Positions 8,075 to 16,021 of a DNA stretch of 64,000 nt are shown here, piece after piece (position 1 is the first letter of the stretch; every line of letters begins with the position of its first letter). The translations under genes were made by a program, and so were the position numbers. A model generated the notes under the pieces. The model saw only the letters and a program-made list of their open reading frames with translations. It did no database searches and was not told the DNA's origin. Source of the stretch: Kerstersia gyiorum (GTDB lineage: Bacteria; Pseudomonadota; Gammaproteobacteria; Burkholderiales; Burkholderiaceae_B). The DNA lies in the NCBI RefSeq assembly GCF_004216755.1, contig NZ_SGWZ01000001.1:744001-808000 (forward strand), given 5' to 3'.

Positions 8075-8620
8075 TTACTGGGCCTGTTGCACCCAGTTCG
8101 TGACGTAGTTGTCGCAGCCGCCGGCCATGAACTGGTCCGGGGTCGTCAGGTTCTGCACCTTGAACGACTTGATGACGCCTTGTTCAGCCGTCAGCGAAAC
8201 CTTGCACTTGACCAGGCGGCGTTCCGCCACATAGTTCAGGCCGCTTTCCGGATAGGGGTAGGGGCCGTCGAATTCGGGATTGCCGAAGGCTGCCAGGGGC
8301 GGGTAGTAGTCAGGGCCTTCGAATTGGTCGAAGGGCGGCTGGTAGTAGCCCGGGTCCATGAAGTAGCCCAGCGGACGGTCGTAGGTGCGGTCATACAGGC
8401 CGTACCAGGCGTAGTCGGTCGCGCCATTGGGCAGCGCCTTGGTTGCGGAAGGCTGGCCGAAGACCTTGGTGGCCGTCGCCACGGGCTTGCCTACCCAGGC
8501 TTGCGCAGAATAAGGCTCGGGGCCGCCCAGCGAAGCGCAGCCGGCGGCGAGCACGCAAACCGTGGCGGCGCCCGCGAGCTGCAGGCGTTTCTTTGCTTGA
8601 TTCAGCGTATTTCCGATCAT
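8075..8620 (-). CDS. Putative lipoprotein, Tyr/Pro-rich
   Basis: 181 residues from the ATG at 8620. The N-terminus LQLAGAATVCVLAAGC is a lipoprotein signal with lipobox LAAGC, so the mature protein would be lipid-anchored in the envelope. The middle is rich in Tyr, Pro, Gly and Phe (YYQPPFDQFEGPDYYPP). A segment near the start (WVGKPVATATKVFGQPS) resembles the small lipoproteins that begin with a BamE/SmpA-like repeat, but I would not assign it. Cys residues in the C-terminal part (LVKCKVSL and GGCDNYV) may form a disulfide. No operon partner is seen and the function is unknown. The start lacks a strong ribosome-binding site. Confidence 0.65.
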   Translation of the reverse strand: MIGNTLNQAKKRLQLAGAATVCVLAAGCASLGGPEPYSAQAWVGKPVATATKVFGQPSATKALPNGATDYAWYGLYDRTYDRPLGYFMDPGYYQPPFDQFEGPDYYPPLAAFGNPEFDGPYPYPESGLNYVAERRLVKCKVSLTAEQGVIKSFKVQNLTTPDQFMAGGCDNYVTNWVQQAQ

Positions 8621-9037
8621 GATGAAGACTCGTGAAAGTGAATGAACAGGCTTCCGGGCGCGGCGCTCGGCCGGGCATCGGGATGGGTACGACGACACCG
8701 TCCGCAAGGACGGCGTGATGACTGCATTAGAACTGTTGCGGAAAGAATTAACTTCCATGATTTGTAAAGGATTGTGCGTCAGGATTAGCACATTTGCAAA
8801 TAGGATTGCGACGCAATATTGATTTGTCGCATCTTCAGCGGGAATACCGCACTGCAGCAGGCTGTCCGCCCGTTTTCCAGTTGTTCACGAGGCTATCTCG
8901 GCAGGCCGTTTTCTCTTTTGTGCAACCAAATGGAATCAGATTCCATTTATGAATATAATTCCATAAAATTATCTGGACGCCTGCCGTGCGTGTCATTTTC
9001 CTTTCCGGCAGGAAGCAAAAAAAGGGATGGAGGCTGC
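8621..9037. other. Divergent intergenic region with palindromic operator
   Basis: 417 bases without a gene separate the lipoprotein from the flavoprotein gene. The part around 8740-8980 is distinctly AT-rich. The clear element is the palindrome at 8928-8948, listed separately. Promoters for both directions must lie here, but no convincing -35/-10 pair was fixed. Confidence 0.6.
8928..8948. promoter_or_regulatory. Perfect 10-1-10 palindrome, candidate regulator operator
   Basis: The half-site AAATGGAATC is followed by a central A and its exact reverse complement GATTCCATTT. A further ATTCCAT half-site lies at 8958-8964. The repeat is about 90 bases before the flavoprotein start codon. The TGGAAT...ATTCCA pattern resembles operators of IclR-type regulators. 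No such regulator gene is adjacent, so the binder is an inference. Confidence 0.55.
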
Positions 9038-10732
9038 ATGACGGATCAAGGCAAGGCGGGGTTTGACCAGGAGGTCGACCTGCTGGTTTTCGGCGCGGGT
9101 GCGGGCGGAATGACCGCTGCGCTGGTGGGGGCACTGAGCGGGTTGGATGTCCTGCTGTGTGAAAAGACTACGCAGGTAGGGGGCAATACTTCTACCTCCG
9201 GCGGCACCACGTGGGTGCCTGGCAATTCGCAGGGCGGGCGCGTCGGGGCGCAGGACTCTCTGGAAGATGCCGCGGCCTTTCTGCGTGCCATCGTGGGGGA
9301 CCGTGGCGGCGATGATGTCAGGGCCGCGTTCCTGGAAGCCGGGCGCCAGGCCATCGACGAGCTGGAGCAGAAAACCGAAGTGAAGTTCGCCGCCGCCGCC
9401 GCGCATCCGGATTACCTGGATGGGCCGGGTTCTGCCTTTGGTGGGCGTGCGCTCGGGCCCTTGCCCTTCGATGGCCGTCTGCTGGGCGCGGATTTCGATC
9501 GTGTCCGGCCGCCGCGCCCCGAGTTCATGGGCCTGGGTGGCATGATGGTGGGGCGCGCCGAACTGGCGCCGCTGCTGCAGCCGTTCGCATCACTGGGCAA
9601 TCTGAAACTGACCCTGGGCATTGTCGGCCGCTATGCGCTGGACCGCCTGCGCTACCGGCGTGGCACACGGCTGCTGATGGGCAATGCCCTGGTGGCGCGG
9701 CTGTTCTATAGCCTGCGCCAGCGCAAGGTGCCCGTGTTGTTCGAGACCCCCTTGCGCGAGCTGCTGCTCGAGCAGGGTAAGGTTGTGGGGGCCGTGGTGG
9801 ATACGCCGCAAGGCCAGAAACGCATACGTGCCCGCCGTGGCGTGGTGCTGGCCACCGGCGGCGTGGCCTGGAACGAAGCGCTGCGCAAACAGTATTTTCC
9901 GCCGGAAGTCAGCCTGGAATCCCAGGCGCCGGAAACCAATACGGGCGACGGGATTGTGCGCGCCATGCAGGCCGGGGCGGCATTTGATGATGGCCATGAC
10001 AGCCCGGCCCTGTGGATGCCATGTTCCTTTATCCAGCGTGCCGATGGCACGCGTGGCATCTGGCCGCACATCCTGCTGGATCGCGCCAAGCCAGGTTTGA
10101 TTGCCGTGGGTCGGGATGGCAGGCGTTTCGTCAATGAATCGGACTCCTACCATGACTTCTGCATGGGCATGCTGCGCCATGGCCTGAGCGAGGCATGGCT
10201 GGTCTGCGACGCAGATTTCATCAAGTCCTATGGGCTCGGGCTGGTCATGCCCGGTGGACGCGGGCTGGCGGAAAAGCTGCGCAAGGGCTACCTGACGGAA
10301 GCCCCGACACTGGAAGCACTGGCGGCCAAGGTTGGCCTGGATGCGGACGCTTTCCGGCAGACGGTCAAGCGCTATAACGAGCAGGCGCAAACTGGGGTGG
10401 ATGCCGATTTCGGTCGAGGGACCAGTGTCATGAACCGCTTCAATGGCGACGAGACGCAGCAGCCCAATCCTTGCCTGCGCCCGATCCGGGAACAGGGGCC
10501 GTACTATGCATTGCGCGTCGTCCCCATGGACCTGGCTTGCAGTGCCGGCTTGCGGGGCGATGTGAACGGCCAGGTATTGGATCAGCAGGGGCGGCCCATC
10601 GAGGGCCTGTATGCCTGCGGCAATGACCTGACTTCGCTGTTCAGGGGCACTTACCCCGGCCCCGGCACCACGATAGGTCCGGCCATGGTGTTTGCCTGGC
10701 GTATTGCCAAGCACGCCGCGCGGAAGACCTGA
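9038..10732 (+). CDS. FAD-dependent oxidoreductase, 3-ketosteroid-dehydrogenase (KstD)-like
   Basis: 564 residues from the ATG at 9038, preceded by GGAGG. The N-terminal FAD-binding Rossmann motif is DLLVFGAGAGGMTAALVGAL, followed by CEKTTQVGGNTSTSGGTTW. The C-terminal FAD-closing motif is LYACGNDLTSLF, then GTYPGPGTTIGPAMVFAWR. This layout is that of the fumarate reductase/KstD flavoprotein family, whose members dehydrogenate steroids or related ketones or reduce enoates. The Tyr-rich substrate-site residues cannot be verified by eye, so the substrate stays open. No steroid-degradation genes are next to it. A palindromic operator candidate lies about 90 bases upstream, which suggests inducible expression. 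Confidence 0.75.
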   Translation: MTDQGKAGFDQEVDLLVFGAGAGGMTAALVGALSGLDVLLCEKTTQVGGNTSTSGGTTWVPGNSQGGRVGAQDSLEDAAAFLRAIVGDRGGDDVRAAFLEAGRQAIDELEQKTEVKFAAAAAHPDYLDGPGSAFGGRALGPLPFDGRLLGADFDRVRPPRPEFMGLGGMMVGRAELAPLLQPFASLGNLKLTLGIVGRYALDRLRYRRGTRLLMGNALVARLFYSLRQRKVPVLFETPLRELLLEQGKVVGAVVDTPQGQKRIRARRGVVLATGGVAWNEALRKQYFPPEVSLESQAPETNTGDGIVRAMQAGAAFDDGHDSPALWMPCSFIQRADGTRGIWPHILLDRAKPGLIAVGRDGRRFVNESDSYHDFCMGMLRHGLSEAWLVCDADFIKSYGLGLVMPGGRGLAEKLRKGYLTEAPTLEALAAKVGLDADAFRQTVKRYNEQAQTGVDADFGRGTSVMNRFNGDETQQPNPCLRPIREQGPYYALRVVPMDLACSAGLRGDVNGQVLDQQGRPIEGLYACGNDLTSLFRGTYPGPGTTIGPAMVFAWRIAKHAARKT

Positions 10733-10762
10733 TCATCCGGGTGCTTGCCCGTGAGCAGTAAA

Positions 10763-10791
10763 AAGAACCGCCAGGTTGCCTGGCGGTTCTT
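10763..10791 (-). terminator. Rho-independent terminator of gshA
   Basis: A 13-bp perfect stem, AAGAACCGCCAGG with its complement, closes a 3-base loop. Read on the minus strand it ends in five T. It lies immediately past the gshA stop, between convergent genes, and may also stop the flavoprotein transcript. Confidence 0.85.
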
Positions 10792-10795
10792 GGAT

Positions 10796-12409
10796 TCAGG
10801 CCGCGTCGTGCTGCTTGCGATGAGGGCGTTGCAGATTGGCGTGGTAGCGCGCCACGTATTCGTCGAAGCTTTCCTTGCGGTCAGCTTCCAGTGCATGCTG
10901 CTCGGCCAGTGATCGGGCGGCCAGTTCCTGGTAACGCGCCTGGGTGGCGGCATCCAGCGCCTGGCTGCGCAGGGCGTCGGCGTGGGCGCGGCTGGTGCTC
11001 AGGCCATATTCGAAGAACGATGTCTGGGTGTCGCGCATGCCTGCCAGCAGGCGGGCCGATGGCGTGAGCGCCGGGTCTTCCAGCTTGGCACGCTGCATGG
11101 CGACGGCCTGGCGGTGCAACGTACTGCCGTGAACGCGGTCCAGCAGTTCTGCACACGCCTCGACGCGGTCCAGGATGTCCTTGCCCCACTGCTGCAGGGA
11201 AACGGCTTCGCAGTTGCGTTCCAGCATCAGGCCGGGTTCGCGGCCCTGGCGCACGACCTTGGCGAAGTTCTGGCTGCTGCGCTCGCAATAACCCTGCGGC
11301 GCGAATGCCGGGCTTTCGTCCAGCGTGCAATACAGCAGGAAGGCATCCATGAATCGCATGGTGTCGGCGCTGATGCCGGCGGGCTCAAAGGGGTCAATAT
11401 CCAGGCAGCGCACTTCCACATATTGCACACCGCGCTCGTCCAGGGCGGTCAGCGGTCGTTCGCAGCGTTTGGTGCTGCGCTTGAGACGGATATTCGAGTA
11501 GTACTCGTTCTCTATTTGCAGGACATTGGTGTTGAGCTGGATCCACTCGCCGTCGCGCTTGGTGCCGAAGGCCTCGTAGGCCGGCCAGGGAGTGGTCACG
11601 GCGTTGTAGAGGCGGTCCAGAAAGGTTTCCAGGTCGTTGTAGTTCAGCTTCAGCTGAGACTGGGCCTTGTTCTGGTAGCCCAGGTCGCTCATGCGCAGGC
11701 TGGTGGCATGGGGCAGGAAGCAGGTATCGGCGTCCCAGCGTTCCAGCCCGCCGTTTTGCACGGCGGGGAAGTTGCTGGCGATGGCGGGCGAGGCGCCGAA
11801 CAGGTACATCAGCAGCCAGCTGGCTCGCGTAAAGTTGCGCACCAGCGCGATATAGCCTGCGTCACGTTGCTCGCGCAGGTTGGCGCCGGGCAGGTCCAGC
11901 AAGGGCCAGATCGCGTCGTCCAGCGAAAAATTGTAGTGAATGCCTGCGATGCACTGCATGGAACGGCCATAGCGCACCGCCAGGCCACGACGATAGACAT
12001 GCTTGAGCATGCCGCTGTTCGAGGTGCCGTACCAGGCGATGGGAATTTCCTGGTCGGCTGGCAGGCGGGCCGGCATCGAGTGATTCCAGATCAACTCGTC
12101 GCCCAGGGCGGCATAGGTGGCGCGATGGGTGTCCAGCAACGCAGACAGGACATCGTCCGTGCGGGGGAAGGGATCGGTGATGAGTTCCAGCAGGGCTTCG
12201 GAATAATCGGTCGTGATATGCGGATGCGTCAGCGCGGCACCCAGCGCAGCAGGGTGGGGTGCCTGCGACAACTGGCCCTGTGCATTGACGCGCAAGCCTT
12301 CCTTCTCGATGCCACGTTGCGTGTTCTCAAGAATATTGCGGTGATTGTCCAGGCGTTGCAGGCGGGATAGCAGAAGATCGGTCACATCGACTCTTTTTAT
12401 CGTATTCAC
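10796..12409 (-). CDS. gshA: Glutamate-cysteine ligase
   Basis: 537 residues. It catalyses ATP-dependent gamma-glutamylcysteine formation, the first step of glutathione synthesis, in the cytosol. The sequence matches the proteobacterial GshA family: ENTQRGIEKEGLRVN, ITTDYSEALLELIT, WYGTSNSGMLKHVYRRGLAV, and QCIAGIHYNFSL. The length is near the usual ~520 residues. The listed start is a GTG at 12409 with no clear ribosome-binding site. A second in-frame GTG at 12385 has AAGAG five bases before it and may be the true start, shortening the protein by eight residues. It is followed directly by a terminator and is monocistronic. Confidence 0.93.
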   Translation of the reverse strand: MNTIKRVDVTDLLLSRLQRLDNHRNILENTQRGIEKEGLRVNAQGQLSQAPHPAALGAALTHPHITTDYSEALLELITDPFPRTDDVLSALLDTHRATYAALGDELIWNHSMPARLPADQEIPIAWYGTSNSGMLKHVYRRGLAVRYGRSMQCIAGIHYNFSLDDAIWPLLDLPGANLREQRDAGYIALVRNFTRASWLLMYLFGASPAIASNFPAVQNGGLERWDADTCFLPHATSLRMSDLGYQNKAQSQLKLNYNDLETFLDRLYNAVTTPWPAYEAFGTKRDGEWIQLNTNVLQIENEYYSNIRLKRSTKRCERPLTALDERGVQYVEVRCLDIDPFEPAGISADTMRFMDAFLLYCTLDESPAFAPQGYCERSSQNFAKVVRQGREPGLMLERNCEAVSLQQWGKDILDRVEACAELLDRVHGSTLHRQAVAMQRAKLEDPALTPSARLLAGMRDTQTSFFEYGLSTSRAHADALRSQALDAATQARYQELAARSLAEQHALEADRKESFDEYVARYHANLQRPHRKQHDAA

Positions 12410-12537
12410 AGGGAGCCGATTTTACGGGTTTGCTGGCCGCACGGTGCTTAATCCCTATCAGTTGAGGGTAAAAAAGCAAGGTTTGTCCGGCATGGCATGA
12501 CGCAAACCGGCGGCTGATCAGTGCCGACGTGCTTGTT

Positions 12538-12813
12538 TCAGGCCGGCATGGCGCTATGATGCCGGGAGGCAGGCATATCGGCGCCGTGCCAGGGCGGAAG
12601 CGGATGGATCAGCCGTCTGTGCATGGCCAGCAGAATGGCAGCGCGTCTGCCATTGACGCGCAGTTTCCGGCAGGCGTTCTGCAGGTGGAAATTGACCGTG
12701 CGTTCGCTGATTCCTAGGATGACGCCGGTTTCCCAACTGGTTTTTCCATGCGCCGCCCATACCAGACACTCCTGTTCCCTGGCCGACAGGATGTTGTGTG
12801 TGACGAGTGTCAT
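12538..12813 (-). CDS. Solo LuxR-type (GerE) HTH protein
   Basis: 91 residues from the ATG at 12813. An open frame extends further upstream but without family similarity. The protein is essentially only a LuxR C-terminal DNA-binding domain: LSAREQECLVWAAHGKTSWE, then GISERTVNFHLQNACRKL. There is no autoinducer-binding or receiver domain, and the ~25-residue tail is rich in His and Pro. It may be an autonomous small regulator of the GerE type or a truncated quorum-sensing regulator; the HTH closely resembles that of LuxR-family quorum regulators. It is divergent from the AEC permease gene, with start codons about 120 bases apart, which suggests it could control that gene. Confidence 0.65.
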   Translation of the reverse strand: MTLVTHNILSAREQECLVWAAHGKTSWETGVILGISERTVNFHLQNACRKLRVNGRRAAILLAMHRRLIHPLPPWHGADMPASRHHSAMPA

Positions 12814-12935
12814 ATGCCTATGTTTCCAACCTGCCGCATGACAGGAGGCGGCAGTGAGAAAGATTATTGTTACGTTGAAATGACGGGGCAAGGGATCATG
12901 CACGCATGCATAAATCCTTGCTGCCAAGGATACGC

Positions 12936-13838
12936 ATGGCACCTTCCTCGATGATGCAGTTCTACCTGAACGCGCTGGCCCTGCTGGCGCCGACCATGGT
13001 CGTGGTGGGCGCCGGTTTTGTCTGGGGGCGGCGCAGCCTGCCGTTCGCAGGTCAGTTCATCTCCCAGCTGGTGACGCAGGTGGCGACGCCTGCGCTGGTA
13101 TTCCATACGCTGATGACCAGCACGCTGGATAACGCCCTGCTGGCCGATGTCGTCTTGCTTACGCTGGCCTGTATGGCGGCCGTGACACTGGTGTCCGCTG
13201 CCGGGCTGAAACTGGCCGGGCTGCCGGTGCGCAAGCTGCTGCCGACCACCAGCATGCCGAATGCGGGCAATATCGGCCTGCCGGTGTCCTACATGGCTTT
13301 TGGCGAAACCGGGCTGGCCGTGGCGGTGGCGATCTTCACCGTGTCGTCTTTCCTGCAACATACCGTCGGTTTGCGTATCTTGCCGGGGGGCGTGGCGCGT
13401 GGCGGCGCCTGGCGCAATCCGACGATGGCGCTGTGCGTGCTGGCTGTACTGCTGCGCGCGCTGGGCCTGGGCCTGCCGGACTGGTCACTGGAATCGGCGC
13501 GCCTGCTGGGCAGCCTGGCGGTACCGCTGATGCTGCTAAGCCTGGGCCATGCGTTGTCGCAGATTCCAGCTTCGGGCCTGCGTGCGGGGTCGTTGATGGC
13601 AGGCATGCGCCTGATCGGCGGCTGCGCCACGGCGCTGCTGGTGACCTGGGCCATGGGCGCGCCGCCGCTGATCGCCAATGCCGTGGTCCTGCAGATGTCC
13701 ATGCCCTGCGCCGTGATGAGCTACATGTACGCACGTACTTACACGGACCGCGGTGACGAGGCCGCTGGCGCGGTTCTGGTGTCCACCGGCATATTCCTGG
13801 TATTTGCACCTATTCTGCTGTGGTTCCTGAGGGTGTAG
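12936..13838 (+). CDS. AEC (auxin efflux carrier)-family permease
   Basis: 300 residues from the ATG at 12936, chosen because AAGGA lies 5 bases before it; an in-frame ATG at 12951 is also possible. About ten hydrophobic segments run from residue 8 to the end. The family core motif appears as TTSMPNAGNIGLPVSYMAFG in the middle, with AVPLMLLSLG and VVLQMSMPCAV in the second half. Bacterial members export or import small organic acids such as malate or malonate, but the substrate here is unknown. A solo LuxR-type HTH gene is divergent from it. Confidence 0.82.
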   Translation: MAPSSMMQFYLNALALLAPTMVVVGAGFVWGRRSLPFAGQFISQLVTQVATPALVFHTLMTSTLDNALLADVVLLTLACMAAVTLVSAAGLKLAGLPVRKLLPTTSMPNAGNIGLPVSYMAFGETGLAVAVAIFTVSSFLQHTVGLRILPGGVARGGAWRNPTMALCVLAVLLRALGLGLPDWSLESARLLGSLAVPLMLLSLGHALSQIPASGLRAGSLMAGMRLIGGCATALLVTWAMGAPPLIANAVVLQMSMPCAVMSYMYARTYTDRGDEAAGAVLVSTGIFLVFAPILLWFLRV

Positions 13839-14035
13839 GCCGGACGTTCTGCTATGGGCCATTCTTTTGTCGGGGAAGCGGGGCGGGAAAGTGATGCCGC
13901 GCGACAGGCTCTGCGCCAGTGGTGGTTCGTGTTCCCGTTCATACCGAATGCCCTCGTACCGTCGTAACCCTGCTTGCGGCGTGGCCGATACACCCCGTTC
14001 CGGGATGTCGGTGTTAGAATTCTTTCTCATCTTCA

Positions 14036-14090
14036 TGGCGCCGATTTGCTTGATCTGCTTGCGGGCGCCCGATAAATCCCGCTAAAGAGG
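14036..14090 (+). promoter_or_regulatory. SAM-II (metA-type) riboswitch
   Basis: Directly upstream of metX the RNA has the ordered conserved blocks of the SAM-II pseudoknot riboswitch. These are the P1 stem arms GGCGCC at 14037-14042 and 14064-14069, GATTTG after the first arm, TGCTTGC before the second, then GATAAAT and GCTAAAGAGG. The last block contains the metX ribosome-binding site, as in known SAM-II elements where SAM binding hides the ribosome-binding site. S-adenosylmethionine would therefore turn down translation of metX and the coupled metW. The region 13839-14035 holds only a plausible promoter (TAGAAT near 14015). Confidence 0.87.
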
Positions 14091-14095
14091 TCCAT

Positions 14096-15358
14096 GTGAC
14101 TCCTTCATCCGTATCTTCAAACGCCACCGGCATTGGGTCGTGCGTGGCTCAGGACCCATTGCAGGCTGCCATTCCGGCGGGTTCCGTCGGCGTGGTCCGG
14201 GCACAGAAAATCGCTTTCGATGAACCGCTGCAACTGGTCAGCGGCCAGGTGCTGCCCAGCTACGAGCTGGCCATCGAAACCTATGGCGAGCTCAATGCCG
14301 ACCGTTCCAATGCTGTCCTGATCTGCCATGCGCTGAACGCCTCGCACCATGTGGCCGGCATCAATGCCGACAACCCCAAGGACGTGGGGTGGTGGGACAA
14401 CATGGTAGGCCCCGGCAAGCCGGTGGATACCAACCGTTTCTTTGTCATTGGCATCAACAACCTGGGTTCCTGCTTCGGTTCCACCGGGCCTGCCAGCATC
14501 AATCCGGCGACTGGCAAGCCCTGGGGCGCGGCCTTCCCGGTGGTGACTGTCGAGGACTGGGTGCACGCGCAGGCTCGCGTGGCCGATTATCTGGGTATAG
14601 AACGCTTTGCTGCCGTGATGGGGGGCTCGCTGGGTGGCATGCAGGCGCTCAGCTGGGCCGTTACCTGCCCGGAACGGGTGGCCCATTGCGTGGTGATCGC
14701 CAGCACGCCGCGCCTGTCGGCGCAGAATATCGGCTTCAATGAAGTAGCGCGGCGCGCCATCATCACCGACCCTGATTTCCATGGCGGTGATTACTATGCC
14801 CATGGCACGGTGCCAGCGCGGGGCCTGTCGGTTGCGCGCATGGTGGGGCACATTACCTATCTGTCGGACGACGACATGGCCGAAAAATTCGGTCGGGTCC
14901 AGCGCGAGCCGGCGGCCAATGGCGATTACCACTACGGCTATGACGTGGAATTCGAGGTGGAATCCTACCTGCGCTACCAGGGCGAAAAATTCTCGCGTAC
15001 CTTCGACGCGAATACCTATCTGCTGATTACCCGAGCGCTGGATTATTTCGATCCGGCGCGGCGTACCGGGGGCGACCTGGCGCGTGCGCTGGCGCCTGCC
15101 ACGGCGGATTTTTTGCTGGTGTCGTTCACGACTGACTGGCGTTTCCCGCCCGAGCGTTCACGCGAGATCGTCGGCGCCTTGCTGCAGAACGACCGCTCCG
15201 TGACCTACGGTGAAATCAATGCGCCGCATGGCCATGATGCGTTCTTGCTGACGGATTCGCGCTATCACGCGCTGGTATCGGCCTATTTCGACAGGGTGGC
15301 GCGGGCATGCCGCCTGGGTGAACGCCAGGCGCCGGCGCAGGCAGGAGAACAGGCATGA
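14096..15358 (+). CDS. metX: Homoserine O-acyltransferase MetX
   Basis: 420 residues with a GTG start five bases after AAAGAGG. The enzyme acylates homoserine in methionine synthesis. The alpha/beta-hydrolase nucleophile elbow is MGGSLGGMQALSW. The catalytic Asp lies in TTDWRFPPERSREI and the His in INAPHGHDAFLLTD. Family proteins with the DWRFxPxRS segment, including the beta- and gammaproteobacterial MetXS group, are thought to use succinyl-CoA rather than acetyl-CoA, so this may be a succinyltransferase; that is inference. The first ~30 residues are a variable extension. It overlaps metW by four bases and is controlled by a SAM-II riboswitch. An out-of-frame ATG-TGA pair overlaps the GTG. 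Confidence 0.93.
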   Translation: MTPSSVSSNATGIGSCVAQDPLQAAIPAGSVGVVRAQKIAFDEPLQLVSGQVLPSYELAIETYGELNADRSNAVLICHALNASHHVAGINADNPKDVGWWDNMVGPGKPVDTNRFFVIGINNLGSCFGSTGPASINPATGKPWGAAFPVVTVEDWVHAQARVADYLGIERFAAVMGGSLGGMQALSWAVTCPERVAHCVVIASTPRLSAQNIGFNEVARRAIITDPDFHGGDYYAHGTVPARGLSVARMVGHITYLSDDDMAEKFGRVQREPAANGDYHYGYDVEFEVESYLRYQGEKFSRTFDANTYLLITRALDYFDPARRTGGDLARALAPATADFLLVSFTTDWRFPPERSREIVGALLQNDRSVTYGEINAPHGHDAFLLTDSRYHALVSAYFDRVARACRLGERQAPAQAGEQA

Positions 15359-15990
15359 GTGAAATTGTCGGCGTCAATGGCATGATCGTGCGTGGCGGCA
15401 CGGCGCTGCGTCCCGATCTGGCGCGTATCGCCAGCTGGATCGAATCAGGCAGCCGCGTGCTGGACCTGGGTTGCGGGGATGGCACGCTACTGGCGGAATT
15501 GCGTGATCGCCGCCAGGTGCGCGGCCGTGGTGTGGAACTGAGCGACCAGTGCGTGATTGCTTGCGCCCGCCGTGGCGTGGACGTGATCCAGCAGAACCTG
15601 GAGGACGGCCTGGCATTGTTCGGCGACCAGGCTTTCGATACCGTGGTGCTGTCCAAGACCTTGCAGGCCATGCACAATACCGAGCATATCCTCAAGGAAA
15701 TGGCGCGGGTGGCGCGCTATGGCGTGGTGTCCTTCCCCAATTTTGGCTATTGGCCCCATGGCTGGTCCATTCTGCGCGGCCGTATGCCGGTGACGGGTGA
15801 AATGCCCTACCAGTGGTACAACACGCCGAATATCCATCTTTGCACCCTGAGCGATTTCGAGGATCTGGCGCAACAGTGCGGATTGCGCATCCTGGAACGC
15901 GCCACCTTCGACCACAACCGCGAAGTACGCTGGTTGCCGAGCTGGCGCAGCACGCTGGCGGTCTATCGTTTCAGTTCGGCCGGCGCCTGA
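15355..15990 (+). CDS. metW: Methionine biosynthesis protein MetW
   Basis: 211 residues. Class I SAM-dependent methyltransferase fold with motif I as SRVLDLGCGDGTLLAELRD near residue 30. The MetW-typical HNTEHILKEMARVARYG and SFPNFGYWPHGW follow. MetW is encoded with MetX in many proteobacteria and is needed for full methionine synthesis; its exact reaction is not firmly established. The start overlaps the metX stop (ATGA), so the two are translationally coupled and share the riboswitch. Confidence 0.92.
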   Translation: MSEIVGVNGMIVRGGTALRPDLARIASWIESGSRVLDLGCGDGTLLAELRDRRQVRGRGVELSDQCVIACARRGVDVIQQNLEDGLALFGDQAFDTVVLSKTLQAMHNTEHILKEMARVARYGVVSFPNFGYWPHGWSILRGRMPVTGEMPYQWYNTPNIHLCTLSDFEDLAQQCGLRILERATFDHNREVRWLPSWRSTLAVYRFSSAGA

Positions 15991-16021
15991 GGCGTGCGGC
16001 GGCCGGCACCAGGAGATTCCC

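Noticed and set aside
12814..12942. Longer N-terminus for the solo LuxR-type protein
   Set aside because: The extra 43 residues show no similarity and contain a run of unrelated Cys, His and Pro; the ATG at 12813 starts just before the HTH.
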